DNA of 64,000 nt from Bacteroidetes bacterium UBA4416 (GCA_002390745.1 DGQK01000074.1:5093-69092), one strand, 5' to 3'. Numbered from the stretch's first letter, positions 33,651-42,906 are shown. Program-made: numbers and translations. Notes: generated by a model not told the origin, from the sequence alone.

Positions 33651-35000
33651 ATGAACCTGGTAGAAAAATACAATGTTCCTGCGCCGCGCTATACCAGCTA
33701 CCCCACCGTTCCTTATTGGGATGGCCAGGTGGATGAGGCTGTATGGACGCAACAATTGAAACATGCTTTTGCGACGCACCACAAGGACGGCATCAGCCTA
33801 TACATTCACCTTCCGTTCTGCGAAAGCCTCTGCACTTATTGCGCCTGCAACACACGCATTACGGTGAACCATGCTGTGGAGCGGCCCTACATCGAAACGC
33901 TCCTGCAGGAATGGGACCTGTACCTCCGGCAGTTCGGCACAAAACCCCTCATCCGGGAGATCCACCTGGGGGGCGGCACACCCACCTTTTTTTCGCCGGA
34001 GAATTTGCAGGACCTCATCCGCTCGATCCTGAACCGGGCAGAGCTTGCGCCCGTTCACGACCTCAGCTTCGAAGGGCACCCGGGCAATACGACTGCCCGG
34101 CATTTAGAAGTGCTGTACGGACTCGGCTTCAAAAGGGTCAGCTTCGGCATCCAGGATTTCGACATACGGGTACAGGAAGCCATCAACCGCTACCAGACTG
34201 TGGAAGAGGTGAAGCTGGTGATGGAGCAGGCCCGCCGGGCGGGCTATACGTCCATCAACGTAGACCTTGTGTACGGCCTTCCTTACCAAACAGTAGCTTC
34301 GGTGCGGCAAACCATTGAACAGATCATTACGTTAAGACCTGACCGTATTGCTTTTTACAGCTATGCCCACGTGCCATGGCTGAAGCCGGGCCAGCGAAAC
34401 TATACCGATAAGGACCTGCCGCTGGCCGATGAAAAAAGAAGACTTTATGAAACCGGCAAAACGCTGTTCACACAGGCAGGCTATTCGGATATCGGCATGG
34501 ATCATTTTGCACTTCCGGGCGATGAGCTGCTGACGGCCTTTCGCAACGGAAGGCTTCACCGCAACTTCATGGGTTATACCGCCAACAGCACCGGCTTACT
34601 GATCGGCCTAGGCTGCTCTGCCATCAGCGACTCCTGGTCGGCCTTTTCACAAAACATCAAAACGGTGGAAGCATACCGCGAAGCCGTGAGCCAGGGAAAA
34701 TTCCCGATACATAAAGGGCATGCGCTTAACGATGAAGACCTGCTGATCAGGCAGCACATCCTCGATCTGATGTGCAGGCATGAAAGCGATTTCAGCAAAA
34801 CGCCGCAAAGCCGGCTCCTGCTGGACGAGTGCCGCCTGCGGCTGGATGAGATGCTGGCAGATGACCTGATCCGTATCTCCGGCTATACTCTTAGCCTGTC
34901 CGGTCAGGGAAAGGACTTCTTAAGAAACATCTGCCTGGCCTTCGACAAGCGCTACTGGGAAAAGCAGCCGGTGCAGGCCACTTTCAGTACCACCGCCTGA
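33651..35000 (+). CDS. hemN: Oxygen-independent coproporphyrinogen III oxidase HemN
   Basis: 449 residues. Radical SAM cluster motif Cys57-x3-Cys61-x2-Cys64 with Cys66 (CESLCTYCAC), glycine motif HLGGGTPTF, and the HemN start VEKYNVPAPRYTSYPT, which separates it from HemW. The enzyme converts coproporphyrinogen III to protoporphyrinogen IX without O2. It would feed haem synthesis for the cbb3 oxidase under low oxygen, which explains its place 11 bp behind ric. Length normal for the family. Confidence 0.93.
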   Translation: MNLVEKYNVPAPRYTSYPTVPYWDGQVDEAVWTQQLKHAFATHHKDGISLYIHLPFCESLCTYCACNTRITVNHAVERPYIETLLQEWDLYLRQFGTKPLIREIHLGGGTPTFFSPENLQDLIRSILNRAELAPVHDLSFEGHPGNTTARHLEVLYGLGFKRVSFGIQDFDIRVQEAINRYQTVEEVKLVMEQARRAGYTSINVDLVYGLPYQTVASVRQTIEQIITLRPDRIAFYSYAHVPWLKPGQRNYTDKDLPLADEKRRLYETGKTLFTQAGYSDIGMDHFALPGDELLTAFRNGRLHRNFMGYTANSTGLLIGLGCSAISDSWSAFSQNIKTVEAYREAVSQGKFPIHKGHALNDEDLLIRQHILDLMCRHESDFSKTPQSRLLLDECRLRLDEMLADDLIRISGYTLSLSGQGKDFLRNICLAFDKRYWEKQPVQATFSTTA

Positions 35001-35026
35001 TTTCAGCACGACAACCATCATCGCCT

Positions 35027-35674
35027 ATGAAAAAAGACATCAGCCGCATCCGCACAAACTACCAGGGTGAGTTACTTGACGAAAAGCAGGTGAACCCTGA
35101 CCCGCTCGAACAGTTCGACACATGGCTCCGGGAAGCTATCGACGCGGAGCTGACAGAGCCTACCGCAATGATCCTTGCAACGGCAACAGCATCGGGAATC
35201 CCTTCGGTACGAACGGTGCTTTTAAAAAGCTACGATCGGAAAGGTTTCGTGTTTTACACCAATTACAAAAGCCGCAAGGGTACCGAGATCGAAGAGAATC
35301 CGCATGCTTCTGTGCTGTTCTTCTGGCCTCAGCTGCAACGGCAGGTAAGGCTTTCGGGCATCCTGAGCAAAACAGATCCCGCCGATTCCGAACGGTATTT
35401 TAAGGAGCGCCCGGTAGAAAGCCGGATCTCGGCCTGGGTATCCAGCCAGAGCCAGCCGCTCGACAGCAAAGCAGAGCTGGAAGAAAATTACCGCCTCTTT
35501 GAGGAAAAATACAGCAGCAAAGAGATCCCCTACCCTCCCTTCTGGGGCGGCTATTGCCTGAGCCCGCAGGCCTACGAATTCTGGCAGGGACAGCCCAACC
35601 GCCTGCACGACCGGGTGGAATACCAACTCGACCCTGAAAGCCGTATCTGGCAAACCGTACGCCTGGCACCATAG
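35027..35674 (+). CDS. pdxH: Pyridoxamine 5'-phosphate oxidase PdxH
   Basis: 215 residues. Full PdxH pattern: FMN-binding RTVLLKSYDRKGFVFYTNYK and SRKGTEIEENPHASVLFFW, then the C-terminal signature FWQGQPNRLHDR. It oxidises pyridoxamine or pyridoxine 5'-phosphate to pyridoxal 5'-phosphate, using O2 and FMN. Start at the ATG at 35027, 26 bp after hemN; probably the last gene of the rightward unit, though its link to respiration is not obvious. It converges with the TonB receptor gene; no clear terminator in the 29 bp between them. Confidence 0.93.
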   Translation: MKKDISRIRTNYQGELLDEKQVNPDPLEQFDTWLREAIDAELTEPTAMILATATASGIPSVRTVLLKSYDRKGFVFYTNYKSRKGTEIEENPHASVLFFWPQLQRQVRLSGILSKTDPADSERYFKERPVESRISAWVSSQSQPLDSKAELEENYRLFEEKYSSKEIPYPPFWGGYCLSPQAYEFWQGQPNRLHDRVEYQLDPESRIWQTVRLAP

Positions 35675-35703
35675 CTACACTATGTATTCCTAAATGAGGT
35701 GCT

Positions 35704-38112
35704 CTACAGTTTCACCTGCAGGGTTACATAAAAATTGCGCGGGTCGGAAGGAAGAATACCCGGGCCGGGATAACCCTCGGCGCGGCGGGTGAAATAATAC
35801 TGATTCGTAAAATTATTAATCCCTGCCGACAGGCTCAGAAACTTGTAGCTGTACTGCGCCGACACATCAAAAATAGTATAAGCGGGAATAAGTCCTGTAA
35901 TGGCATTGGAGCTGAATGTAGAATTAGTAGCGTCGGCAAACTGCTCTGCCGTATAAGCTCCCTGCACCGTGGTACTGAATTTCTTATACCTGTAGGTGAG
36001 GCCGCTTCTCAGTATGCTGGCAGGCACAAGCTCCACGATCTTATTTTTAAAACCGCTTTCCCTGCTGTCGATGTAGCGCGCATCGGTGTAAGACGCATTT
36101 ACAAACCAGCTCAGTTGATGTTTGGCAGCCCTGTTGAATAATTTAAACAGATCGAGCTCTGCAAAGCATTCCGCGCCGATGTTGCGGCTATCCGAAATAT
36201 TGGTGCGGTAGCGGTATAATACATAGGTTGAGCTGTCTTCCATGAGCACCGTGCCGATGCGATTATTGTAGCGCAAATAATACACGCTGAAATCGAGGTA
36301 GAGAATGTTCCGGATCGTCCAGCGCACGCCTCCGTCGGCCGTATAGCCCGTTTCATCTTTCAGGTTATTGTCTACCCTGAAATTAGGATTGACGATGCGC
36401 ATATCATTGAAATTGATCGAGCGGTAGTTCTGACTGAAGTTGGCATACAGCTCTACACCCGACACGGGTTTATACAGGAGCCCGATGCCGGCCAGCACAA
36501 AGCTGCGGTTGTTGGTCCGCCGATCGTTGTGCCTGATATCGAGGATCACATTGCCTGCCAGGTCGCGGTTGGTTTCCCTGTAGTAGCCGTCGGAAGAAGT
36601 GCTGATGTATTCGAAGCGAAGGCCGGGCGTGATGCTGAATTTTTTGCTGACCTGAAAAATATTTTCAGAAAACACCGCGATGTTGCGGCTTGGAAACACA
36701 AAGGAGCTGTGCTCCAGGTTATCGGGATGCAGATAATTGAAATTGGGGCCCGAAGTAGAATCGCCATTTCCCTGGCGACGGAACGTATGGCCCTGGTAAT
36801 ACCTCGCACCCACCAGGAAGGTGGATACATTTTTTAAAAACGTATATTGATGCAGCAGCCTCAGCTCCGAACCGAAATTTTTATACTGGTCGCCGATGAT
36901 GTCACGCTCACCCATCGGGTCGGCGCGGTTGATCTGGCCCAGGAAGCCAACCGTGATGCGCTCTGCCATTAAGCCGAAGTTCATCCAGTTGAGGCGGGTT
37001 GTTGGCGCGATCTTCCAGTCGAGGCTCAGCGATGCGAGGTTCCAGTTTACCTTAAACCAGTTCCGGTTGCGGATGCTCTGCTGAGGATCTTTTTCAAAGA
37101 GCTTATCCGTAAGGCCTCCGGCCTGTTGCGCCAGGTAAGTCATGTAAGTATACTCGCCGGTGATCTTTACGGTCTTACTGAGATCGTAGCTCAGGGAAGC
37201 AAAAGCATTGTGTGTATTGAAGCCCGAATTTTCGCGCCAGCCGTTGCCCTGCTTATACTGGTAATAGGTATAGTAATTGAGTTTTTTGACAGTTCCTCCC
37301 AGGCTGTTGAAGGAATTAAACAAACCGAAGGAACCATAAGTCTGCCGGGAGGTCAGCTCGATAGGCTTGTTCGCCGGACCTTTTTTGAAACGGAAATTGA
37401 TAAAGCCGCCGAACTGTGTACCGTATTGCAGGCTGGCTGCTCCGCGGATCACCTCGATACGATCGAGCGCTTCCATTGGCGGCGTGTAATAGCTTTCCGG
37501 ATAACCAAGCGCATCGGCGCTGATGTCATAGCCGTTTTGACGTGTATTGAAATTAGAGACCCGGTTGGGGTTCAGGCCCCTGCCACCGATCCCAAGCTGG
37601 ATCCCGGCGTTGTCGTTCTCAAAAATATTGAGGCCCGCTACTTTGGCAAAGACCTGCCGGGCATTGTTGGTCGCCAGGTTGGCATTGATATCGTTCAGCG
37701 TGATGACCTCCGTTTTTTTACCGGCGTAGATCGCCGTGCCTTCTACATTCATCAGCTTTCCGATACCGAAATTATTTTCTTTCTGCGATTCCACAATCAC
37801 CTCATGCAGGCTTGTAGAGATCGAATCGAGCTGGATCACCAGGCTCCTGTCGGATTCCAGCTTCAGCTTTTCCACCTGTGTTTTGTAACCCTGGAGAAAT
37901 ACCGTGACCGTAAGCGGCCCTTCGGGTTCCAGGAGCCTGAACTCACCGGCGGCATTGGTTTCGGCATTGGAGTGCGGGGTATGTACCCTCGCGCCGGGAG
38001 CTACAGCCCCCGAGGGCAGGAATACCGTCCCGCTGATGATGTACCTGTTTTGTGACAGACATACCGGCGCCGTCATCACGAAAAGAAATAATATCCCCAA
38101 AATGCGTTGCAT
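35704..38112 (-). CDS. TonB-dependent outer membrane receptor (putative iron chelate)
   Basis: 802 residues. Signal peptide (LGILFLFVMTAPVCLSQ), carboxypeptidase-regulatory-like beta domain (about 25-105), plug domain (about 120-240, with RIEVIRGAASLQYGTQFGG) and a beta-barrel ending in Phe-rich strands and a terminal Leu. The plug text and size resemble FecA-type Fe(III)-dicitrate receptors. It is last in a leftward operon with DUF4856, imelysin and HTTM/VKGC-like genes, a set often linked to iron uptake in Bacteroidota. Ligand not shown by sequence. Confidence 0.88.
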   Translation of the reverse strand: MQRILGILFLFVMTAPVCLSQNRYIISGTVFLPSGAVAPGARVHTPHSNAETNAAGEFRLLEPEGPLTVTVFLQGYKTQVEKLKLESDRSLVIQLDSISTSLHEVIVESQKENNFGIGKLMNVEGTAIYAGKKTEVITLNDINANLATNNARQVFAKVAGLNIFENDNAGIQLGIGGRGLNPNRVSNFNTRQNGYDISADALGYPESYYTPPMEALDRIEVIRGAASLQYGTQFGGFINFRFKKGPANKPIELTSRQTYGSFGLFNSFNSLGGTVKKLNYYTYYQYKQGNGWRENSGFNTHNAFASLSYDLSKTVKITGEYTYMTYLAQQAGGLTDKLFEKDPQQSIRNRNWFKVNWNLASLSLDWKIAPTTRLNWMNFGLMAERITVGFLGQINRADPMGERDIIGDQYKNFGSELRLLHQYTFLKNVSTFLVGARYYQGHTFRRQGNGDSTSGPNFNYLHPDNLEHSSFVFPSRNIAVFSENIFQVSKKFSITPGLRFEYISTSSDGYYRETNRDLAGNVILDIRHNDRRTNNRSFVLAGIGLLYKPVSGVELYANFSQNYRSINFNDMRIVNPNFRVDNNLKDETGYTADGGVRWTIRNILYLDFSVYYLRYNNRIGTVLMEDSSTYVLYRYRTNISDSRNIGAECFAELDLFKLFNRAAKHQLSWFVNASYTDARYIDSRESGFKNKIVELVPASILRSGLTYRYKKFSTTVQGAYTAEQFADATNSTFSSNAITGLIPAYTIFDVSAQYSYKFLSLSAGINNFTNQYYFTRRAEGYPGPGILPSDPRNFYVTLQVKL

Positions 38113-38115
38113 GCT

Positions 38116-39474
38116 CTATTCAGAAAAAGGAAGGATCCAGCTTTTTGGTGTATAGTTATCGTTTAATGCACTGAGATCGGTACTCTTGTCTACCATCAGC
38201 CTGCTCGGTCGCCCGTTGAGCGTTACGTAAGCCTCCGCCACCACCTCTGTATTCCGTAACCCGAGTTGCTCATAACGGGCTTTCAGAAAATGGGCGTACT
38301 GTATCATCATGTCGGGTTGTGTGGACATCATTTTTTCCTGCATCGGCGTCAGGTATTCGCTGTTGCTCACTTCCAGCTCTTTGCCCGTTGCTTTGTCCCG
38401 CACATAGAAAAAAGCGGTACCGGCTTTCTCCATCAGCATCACACGCCACGAAAAGCGGTAGCCCTGCTCCGTCCAATACAGGTTACCCGGATACAATAAA
38501 AAACGAAACGGCATACACAACTGGAATACGATGTGCAAAGTCATCAGGCCCGGCAGCGTTTTTTTAAGGCCTTGCGATGGCACGTAGAGAGCCGGTAGCT
38601 CTTCCGCCTCAGGGCGTCCTGCCAGGGCTTTGAGTTTTTGGATCAGCCTCACATGGAAGCGCTCGCTGAAGAAAATGCTTGTGAACGCGATCATGATGTA
38701 AGGGAACATGCCGATATTGAAGAATAAGGACGTCGCCAGATGAAAGACAATGACCAGCACATAAGCGGGTTTGATGAAACGCGGCATAAACAGCAGGAAA
38801 GGAATGATCAGGTCGTAGAGGCAGCCAAACCAGCTAAAAGCGTAAGCGACCCACTCTTTCGTCAGCAGGGTGCCGATGAGCGGCATCTCACTGTGGGCGG
38901 GAAGCCAGATCCTGAGGGGCTGGGCGTGCAGCAGCCAATCGGGATTAAGCTTAGCCAGGCCTGCAAAAAAATACACCAGGAACACCTGCACTTTAATAAT
39001 GAGTACAAAATAATTCGGAATGCGGCTGGCCTTCAGAGACGGCCTGAGCAAGGCATCGAGGGAGAAATAACGTTGGGCCGGCAGAAAGATCAGCAGGAAG
39101 CTGATGATGCTGATAAAATAATAATGATTGAGGTAATTGGTTTTGTCAATAAGCTCCACATAGGTAAAAAGCACAAAAAACACGACCGCCGATATCCTGT
39201 ATAAAAAGCCAGCGGCTATGCAAAGCGCAGAAAGCGCCATCAGCACAAACAGAACATACATGCCCGCTTCGCCCAAAGGCCTGATCCATTCAAAACCATA
39301 GTACGAAAAAAACACCTGCGGCTTCACATACATGCTGTATACCCAACCCTTTGCCATAAAGCGAAGAATGGATGCAAGCATCAGCAGGCCGAATACCATC
39401 CTGAAAACCGCCAGGGGTGCAGCATGCACCGGCTTCACCACATATTCCTTCAGTGCCTTAATCACCGTCTCCAT
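38116..39474 (-). CDS. HTTM / vitamin K-dependent carboxylase-like membrane protein
   Basis: 452 residues. An N-terminal region with about seven to eight helices (PLAVFRMVFGLLMLASILRF; TNYLNHYYFIS; VYFFAGLAKLNPDWL) is the HTTM domain shared with vertebrate gamma-glutamyl carboxylase. A soluble C-terminal part (about 310-452) follows. The motif KTNYLNHYYF aligns by eye with the carboxylase region around its conserved Lys. Bacterial members have no proven carboxylase activity. It overlaps the imelysin gene by 17 bp and precedes the TonB receptor by 3 bp, so it is co-expressed with iron-uptake genes. Confidence 0.82.
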   Translation of the reverse strand: METVIKALKEYVVKPVHAAPLAVFRMVFGLLMLASILRFMAKGWVYSMYVKPQVFFSYYGFEWIRPLGEAGMYVLFVLMALSALCIAAGFLYRISAVVFFVLFTYVELIDKTNYLNHYYFISIISFLLIFLPAQRYFSLDALLRPSLKASRIPNYFVLIIKVQVFLVYFFAGLAKLNPDWLLHAQPLRIWLPAHSEMPLIGTLLTKEWVAYAFSWFGCLYDLIIPFLLFMPRFIKPAYVLVIVFHLATSLFFNIGMFPYIMIAFTSIFFSERFHVRLIQKLKALAGRPEAEELPALYVPSQGLKKTLPGLMTLHIVFQLCMPFRFLLYPGNLYWTEQGYRFSWRVMLMEKAGTAFFYVRDKATGKELEVSNSEYLTPMQEKMMSTQPDMMIQYAHFLKARYEQLGLRNTEVVAEAYVTLNGRPSRLMVDKSTDLSALNDNYTPKSWILPFSE

Positions 39475-40579
39475 CCTGGTAGGTGATCACAATTCCTAAA
39501 GCCGAGGGCATATCGGTTTTAAGCAGCACCAGCAATTTTACCATTTCCACGTAAGCAGCATCTACAACAGCCGTATTATTTACGATCGAAGCCGACATCG
39601 GCTCCTGAACAAGCGCCAGCTTCGCCTTCGCTGCCCCGAACTGTGTTTTGATGGTGTTGTTCAGCGTCTCTGAGCCATGCTGGATTTTCAGGGCATCCAG
39701 GTAATCGTCAAGACCTTTCCCGTCGTTGCCTGATCGTGAGCGCCCAAGGTATACATTCTCAATATTCTGCAGGCATTCTTTGGCCAGCTGTACCGAATAG
39801 CCATTGGCATAATAAGCCTCTGTCTTTTCGGGATACATCACGCCCATTGATTTTTTTCCTAAAGGAATCCCCACCTTGGCATTTTTCAACAGGTCCACCT
39901 CGAAGTTCAGCTGGTTGATGAGCAGACCAAGCGAACTCCCGATCTGCGAGCCCTGTGAACCAACGAAGGTAGTTCGGTAACCGTTAGCCCAGGAAGCTAC
40001 CACCGCATTCAGCTTTGTTTTCATGTCGCTCAGGCAATCCGCCACATAAGTCAGGCGGTTCGGCGAGCCGGCAAACAAAGCAGCAACACCGGCATCCGTT
40101 GTGTTTTTTCCGTACAACAGGAAATCCAGTGCCGGAAGGCCTTTGGCATCGATGTTGGCGGCAATGTCCAGGTTATAGGCGCCACTGGCAATGTTGGCGT
40201 TGATCTGCGCGGTATCGGCCGGATACGTATTGAAATTGGCCCTGATCAGCTCTGTTTCCGCTTGTCCGAACTCGGAAGTTGATATGTGCTGGAACTTCAC
40301 ATACATCACCTGCAGCTTTTGGCGAACAGCCTGCAGATCGGCTACGCTTTTGCTTTGCGCAAATGCAGTGTAAGCAGCATCCAGGGAATCCAGGGCGCTT
40401 TTCGCAGCCTGATAGTTAGGGATGATCAGCGCGTCGGCATAATTCGCCAGCATCGCCCCCTTATCAAATGCTGCTTCCGCTTCTTCCTCGTCCTCCGATG
40501 CACTTTTTTTCTTCTTGCAACTGCTCAGGCTCAGGGCAACACATAACAGCAGGCAGATCAGTATTCCGTTTTTCTTCAT
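39458..40579 (-). CDS. Imelysin-family lipoprotein
   Basis: 373 residues. Lipoprotein signal (LLCVALSLSSC, Cys followed by KKKK). Helical bundle typical of imelysin/EfeO-M75 proteins; the GxHxxE-like site is present as GLPALDFLLYG, i.e. His and Glu are replaced. A second repeat-like half has LIRANFNTYPADT and similar. Such periplasmic or outer-membrane proteins take part in iron acquisition. It has its own promoter (40640-40688) and is followed by the HTTM and TonB receptor genes. Confidence 0.85.
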   Translation of the reverse strand: MKKNGILICLLLCVALSLSSCKKKKSASEDEEEAEAAFDKGAMLANYADALIIPNYQAAKSALDSLDAAYTAFAQSKSVADLQAVRQKLQVMYVKFQHISTSEFGQAETELIRANFNTYPADTAQINANIASGAYNLDIAANIDAKGLPALDFLLYGKNTTDAGVAALFAGSPNRLTYVADCLSDMKTKLNAVVASWANGYRTTFVGSQGSQIGSSLGLLINQLNFEVDLLKNAKVGIPLGKKSMGVMYPEKTEAYYANGYSVQLAKECLQNIENVYLGRSRSGNDGKGLDDYLDALKIQHGSETLNNTIKTQFGAAKAKLALVQEPMSASIVNNTAVVDAAYVEMVKLLVLLKTDMPSALGIVITYQDGDGD

Positions 40580-40639
40580 GGTCTTATCATTCGATTTGCC
40601 GGGGAAAATTCACCCGGGGAATTTCTTTTTTTGGGTGCC

Positions 40640-40688
40640 CAAATGTAGTAAAAACAGGGCCTCGCGGGCATACCACAAATACGGTATG
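40640..40688 (-). promoter_or_regulatory. Imelysin promoter with CATACC-N8-GGTATG inverted repeat
   Basis: A perfect -7 box TACATTTG occupies 40647-40640. An inverted repeat CATACC-N8-GGTATG spans 40669-40688, centred 35 bp upstream. The DUF4856 promoter carries a related site at the same distance (41989-42008). In both, the minus-strand text GGTATG is followed by YCCGYGA and then 21 bp in total to the -7 box. This suggests a shared regulator, possibly iron-responsive; the sequence is not a Fur-type box. Confidence 0.6.
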
Positions 40689-40729
40689 GGCACTCTCTTC
40701 GCAACTGCCAATCAAGGCCTTAAAACAAA

Positions 40730-40757
40730 AAAAGCGTCCGTTTTACCGAACGCTTTT
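40730..40757 (-). terminator. Terminator after the DUF4856 gene
   Basis: Stem 40730-40740 with 40747-40757 (one C-A mismatch), loop of six bases. On the minus strand it is followed by a run of seven T. It lies 18 bp after the DUF4856 stop and before the imelysin promoter, so it separates the first lipoprotein gene from the rest, at least partly. Confidence 0.7.
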
Positions 40758-40774
40758 CCGAGTTTTGTGCTTGC

Positions 40775-41920
40775 CTAAGGGATCGTATTCGGGTCCAGGC
40801 TGAATGTTGTGGCCAACAAACTGATGACATTGTCGATGTTTGCCGTGGTCACATTGTACAGGTTAGTTCCGACATAGCCTTCGAGCTGTGCGATCTGAGC
40901 ATTGGTAATGGTTTTGGAAGGGTTGTAGTAAAATGCTTTGATAAAGCCAATGCCTTCCGAAAGGTTGTGGTGACGGTCTGCCGCTTTGGTGAAATTGGTT
41001 TTCGCCCCTTTCATGTAAGAAATGCATTTGGCGGCAGCTACTTTCTCCCATGTTTTCATGACGATATCGCGGGCAGCATCACGGCCACTATTGTCTTTAT
41101 TGGAAATAGCAGCACGGCCTTTCAGGAAAGCATTCATGATGGTGCTGTTACAGTTGATGGCCACGTTCACCGAGTTGGCATAGCTTCCCCAGTTTTTAAG
41201 GCCTGTCAGGTTGGTTGGGAAATCAACCGGCACACCAAAGTATCCGAAAGCCTCGTCCCACGCTTTTTCCTGGGCAGTGATCCCGTTCACCAGGGTGGTA
41301 TTGTCGTAAGTGCTGATGTTTGCCAGCTTGGTCATGGCCTGGTAATAGAACACCCCACCCATAATGCCTTTTTCCGTTTGCTCTTTGTATTCGAGCCCGT
41401 TGGCATCCACGAGGATAGCTCTTACTGTGGCTGATTCATTCAGTTTTCCGGCGGTGCCGCTGGAAGCCGTTTGCACTGTTGGCGTTAAAGCCGCCGACGC
41501 GCTGGCGCTGGCAGCATCCGTATAGCTCATCTCAAGCTCTACAGGAAGGCCGTAGGCGGTTCCTGTCTGATCTTTCAGCTGCAGGCCGCTGCTATTGAGG
41601 CTTGCATCGGTAAAGCGCGCTCCCGCATTCACATACATATCTTTCAGCTTTTGCGCATCCAGCACCGGCTGTGTGGTTTGAGTAGTGGTATGTGCCGAAC
41701 GGATGTAGGTGGTTAACTCACCCAACATGGCCAGGCGCTTCGCAGAAGCTGAAAAATCAGCCGATGCGAAGTTATAGGTCGTCGGAACATTATAGCCTGG
41801 TGTTGCAGGAGTTGGTGTAGGCTCCGGCTCGGCATCATCTTTTTTGTCTTTTTTGCAGGATCCCATAAAGGCCAGAACCGCAACACTTAATAATAACGAT
41901 TTATTGAACGTGAGTGTCAT
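40775..41920 (-). CDS. DUF4856 domain lipoprotein
   Basis: 381 residues. Lipoprotein signal with Cys (VAVLAFMGSC, then KKDKKDD), a Pro/Thr-rich linker (EPEPTPTPATPG), then a mostly helical domain. The text TYNFASADFSASAKRLAMLGEL and DRHHNLSEGIGFIKAFYYNP is typical of DUF4856. Members occur next to imelysin and TonB receptor genes in Bacteroidota. Role unknown, possibly iron binding at the cell surface. It has its own -7 box (41967-41960) and terminator. Confidence 0.82.
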   Translation of the reverse strand: MTLTFNKSLLLSVAVLAFMGSCKKDKKDDAEPEPTPTPATPGYNVPTTYNFASADFSASAKRLAMLGELTTYIRSAHTTTQTTQPVLDAQKLKDMYVNAGARFTDASLNSSGLQLKDQTGTAYGLPVELEMSYTDAASASASAALTPTVQTASSGTAGKLNESATVRAILVDANGLEYKEQTEKGIMGGVFYYQAMTKLANISTYDNTTLVNGITAQEKAWDEAFGYFGVPVDFPTNLTGLKNWGSYANSVNVAINCNSTIMNAFLKGRAAISNKDNSGRDAARDIVMKTWEKVAAAKCISYMKGAKTNFTKAADRHHNLSEGIGFIKAFYYNPSKTITNAQIAQLEGYVGTNLYNVTTANIDNVISLLATTFSLDPNTIP

Positions 41921-41959
41921 AAGTTTATTTATTATTTAGATTGATTTTAAATTACACGG

Positions 41960-42008
41960 CAAATGTATCCCTTTTTTAAAATCACGGACATACCATAAAA
42001 CTAGTAGG
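41960..42008 (-). promoter_or_regulatory. DUF4856 promoter with imperfect copy of the imelysin operator
   Basis: -7 box TACATTTG at 41967-41960. CATACC at 41989-41994 and, eight bases on, AGTAGG (four of six matches to GGTATG). Centre to -7 centre is 35 bp, identical to the imelysin promoter. Confidence 0.55.
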
Positions 42009-42079
42009 CAGGAAAATCCCCCCTGAAGCACCAATAAACAACACATCATGATTTCAGCAAATCCGGCATTTTGCTACTA

Positions 42080-42103
42080 TTTATAGCAACAAATTGCTAT
42101 AAA
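42080..42103. promoter_or_regulatory. Perfect 10-bp inverted repeat upstream of the 42139 gene
   Basis: TTTATAGCAA-CAAA-TTGCTATAAA, 24 bp in all. A -7-like TACCTTCG (42110-42117, one mismatch) lies 22 bp downstream centre to centre, so the repeat covers the -33 region and would suit a repressor operator. The next ATG is at 42139. Confidence 0.5.
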
Positions 42104-42138
42104 TAAACTTACCTTCGAATAAAATAAACCCAGAAACC

Positions 42139-42513
42139 ATGACCAAACTAGTAGAAAGCAACCCTTACGTGCGCATTTTAGAGAGCGATCCTTTTGACTC
42201 CGGCAACAACATCCTGTATTACCAAAACATTGCCTCCTGTCTTGCTGAAGTAGGGCAACGTTATAACAACACCCAGGGAGAAGACATTTTCATGGGCTAC
42301 TCCTCACTTTCCGAGCAAACCCAGTCCTTGTCCGACATGTACGCTGAGCTTTACCATACCGAAGACGACATCAAAGACCTCAAAAACATGATCTATACGG
42401 AGTTCCGCGCGGTACTGGTAGACCTCGAAGATTATTTTGAAAGTTATCCCGACGAAGCCACCAACAGAGACATTGAATTTGGAAAGATCTTCCTGCAGGC
42501 TTTTACCATTTAA
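42139..42513 (+). CDS. Hypothetical acidic protein
   Basis: 124 residues, strongly acidic and mostly helical by composition, with no signal peptide or membrane helix. It has one Cys and many Tyr/Glu/Asp. No motif or family recognised. The ATG at 42139 follows a -7-like element and a 10-bp inverted repeat, so it has its own promoter and is probably expressed alone. It is neither overlapped nor closely followed by another gene. Confidence 0.55.
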   Translation: MTKLVESNPYVRILESDPFDSGNNILYYQNIASCLAEVGQRYNNTQGEDIFMGYSSLSEQTQSLSDMYAELYHTEDDIKDLKNMIYTEFRAVLVDLEDYFESYPDEATNRDIEFGKIFLQAFTI

Positions 42514-42906
42514 ACTCATTGCTCCCAGGCATGTCGCGCAGTGTGCGCAGAGTGATCGAATAGCGTAATCCCTTTACCGGGGCGATGCTATGCTCCCAAT
42601 CCTGGCGGGTAGGCACAGCCCGACGCATGCATTAGCAAGATATTTCTTCGCATCCTTTTTGCTGCACCATCGTCACACGAATCATGCTGCTGATTAATAA
42701 GCCCTGGAGCCATTAAACCCGTAAATCTTCTTTTAGTGCTCCAAGCGAAGGAACTAATTCCTTTGTAAGGGATTACCACGATAAAATAAAAAAAGCGGTG
42801 AAAAAGAACTATTTACCGGCAAATCCCTAATTTTTACCTATATTTGCTTATCTTAAATTCCACCTGTTAACTTTTCCATTATAACGGTTTTTGGGATCCC
42901 ATTCTA
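42514..42906. other. Intergenic region, 393 bp
   Basis: No credible reading frame or RNA gene seen. Contents: a short palindrome AAGGAA-CTAA-TTCCTT at 42748-42763 without a T-run, and near the right end a perfect -7 box TATATTTG at 42839-42846 that would serve the receiver gene at 42907. Confidence 0.5.
42839..42846 (+). promoter_or_regulatory. -7 promoter element TATATTTG for the receiver gene
   Basis: Perfect TAnnTTTG match. Start near 42850 gives a leader of about 57 nt to the TTG start codon at 42907. Confidence 0.5.

Noticed and set aside
42748..42763. Palindrome AAGGAA-CTAA-TTCCTT as a terminator or operator
   Set aside because: Short, no T-run, and not placed at a -7 box; may be chance.
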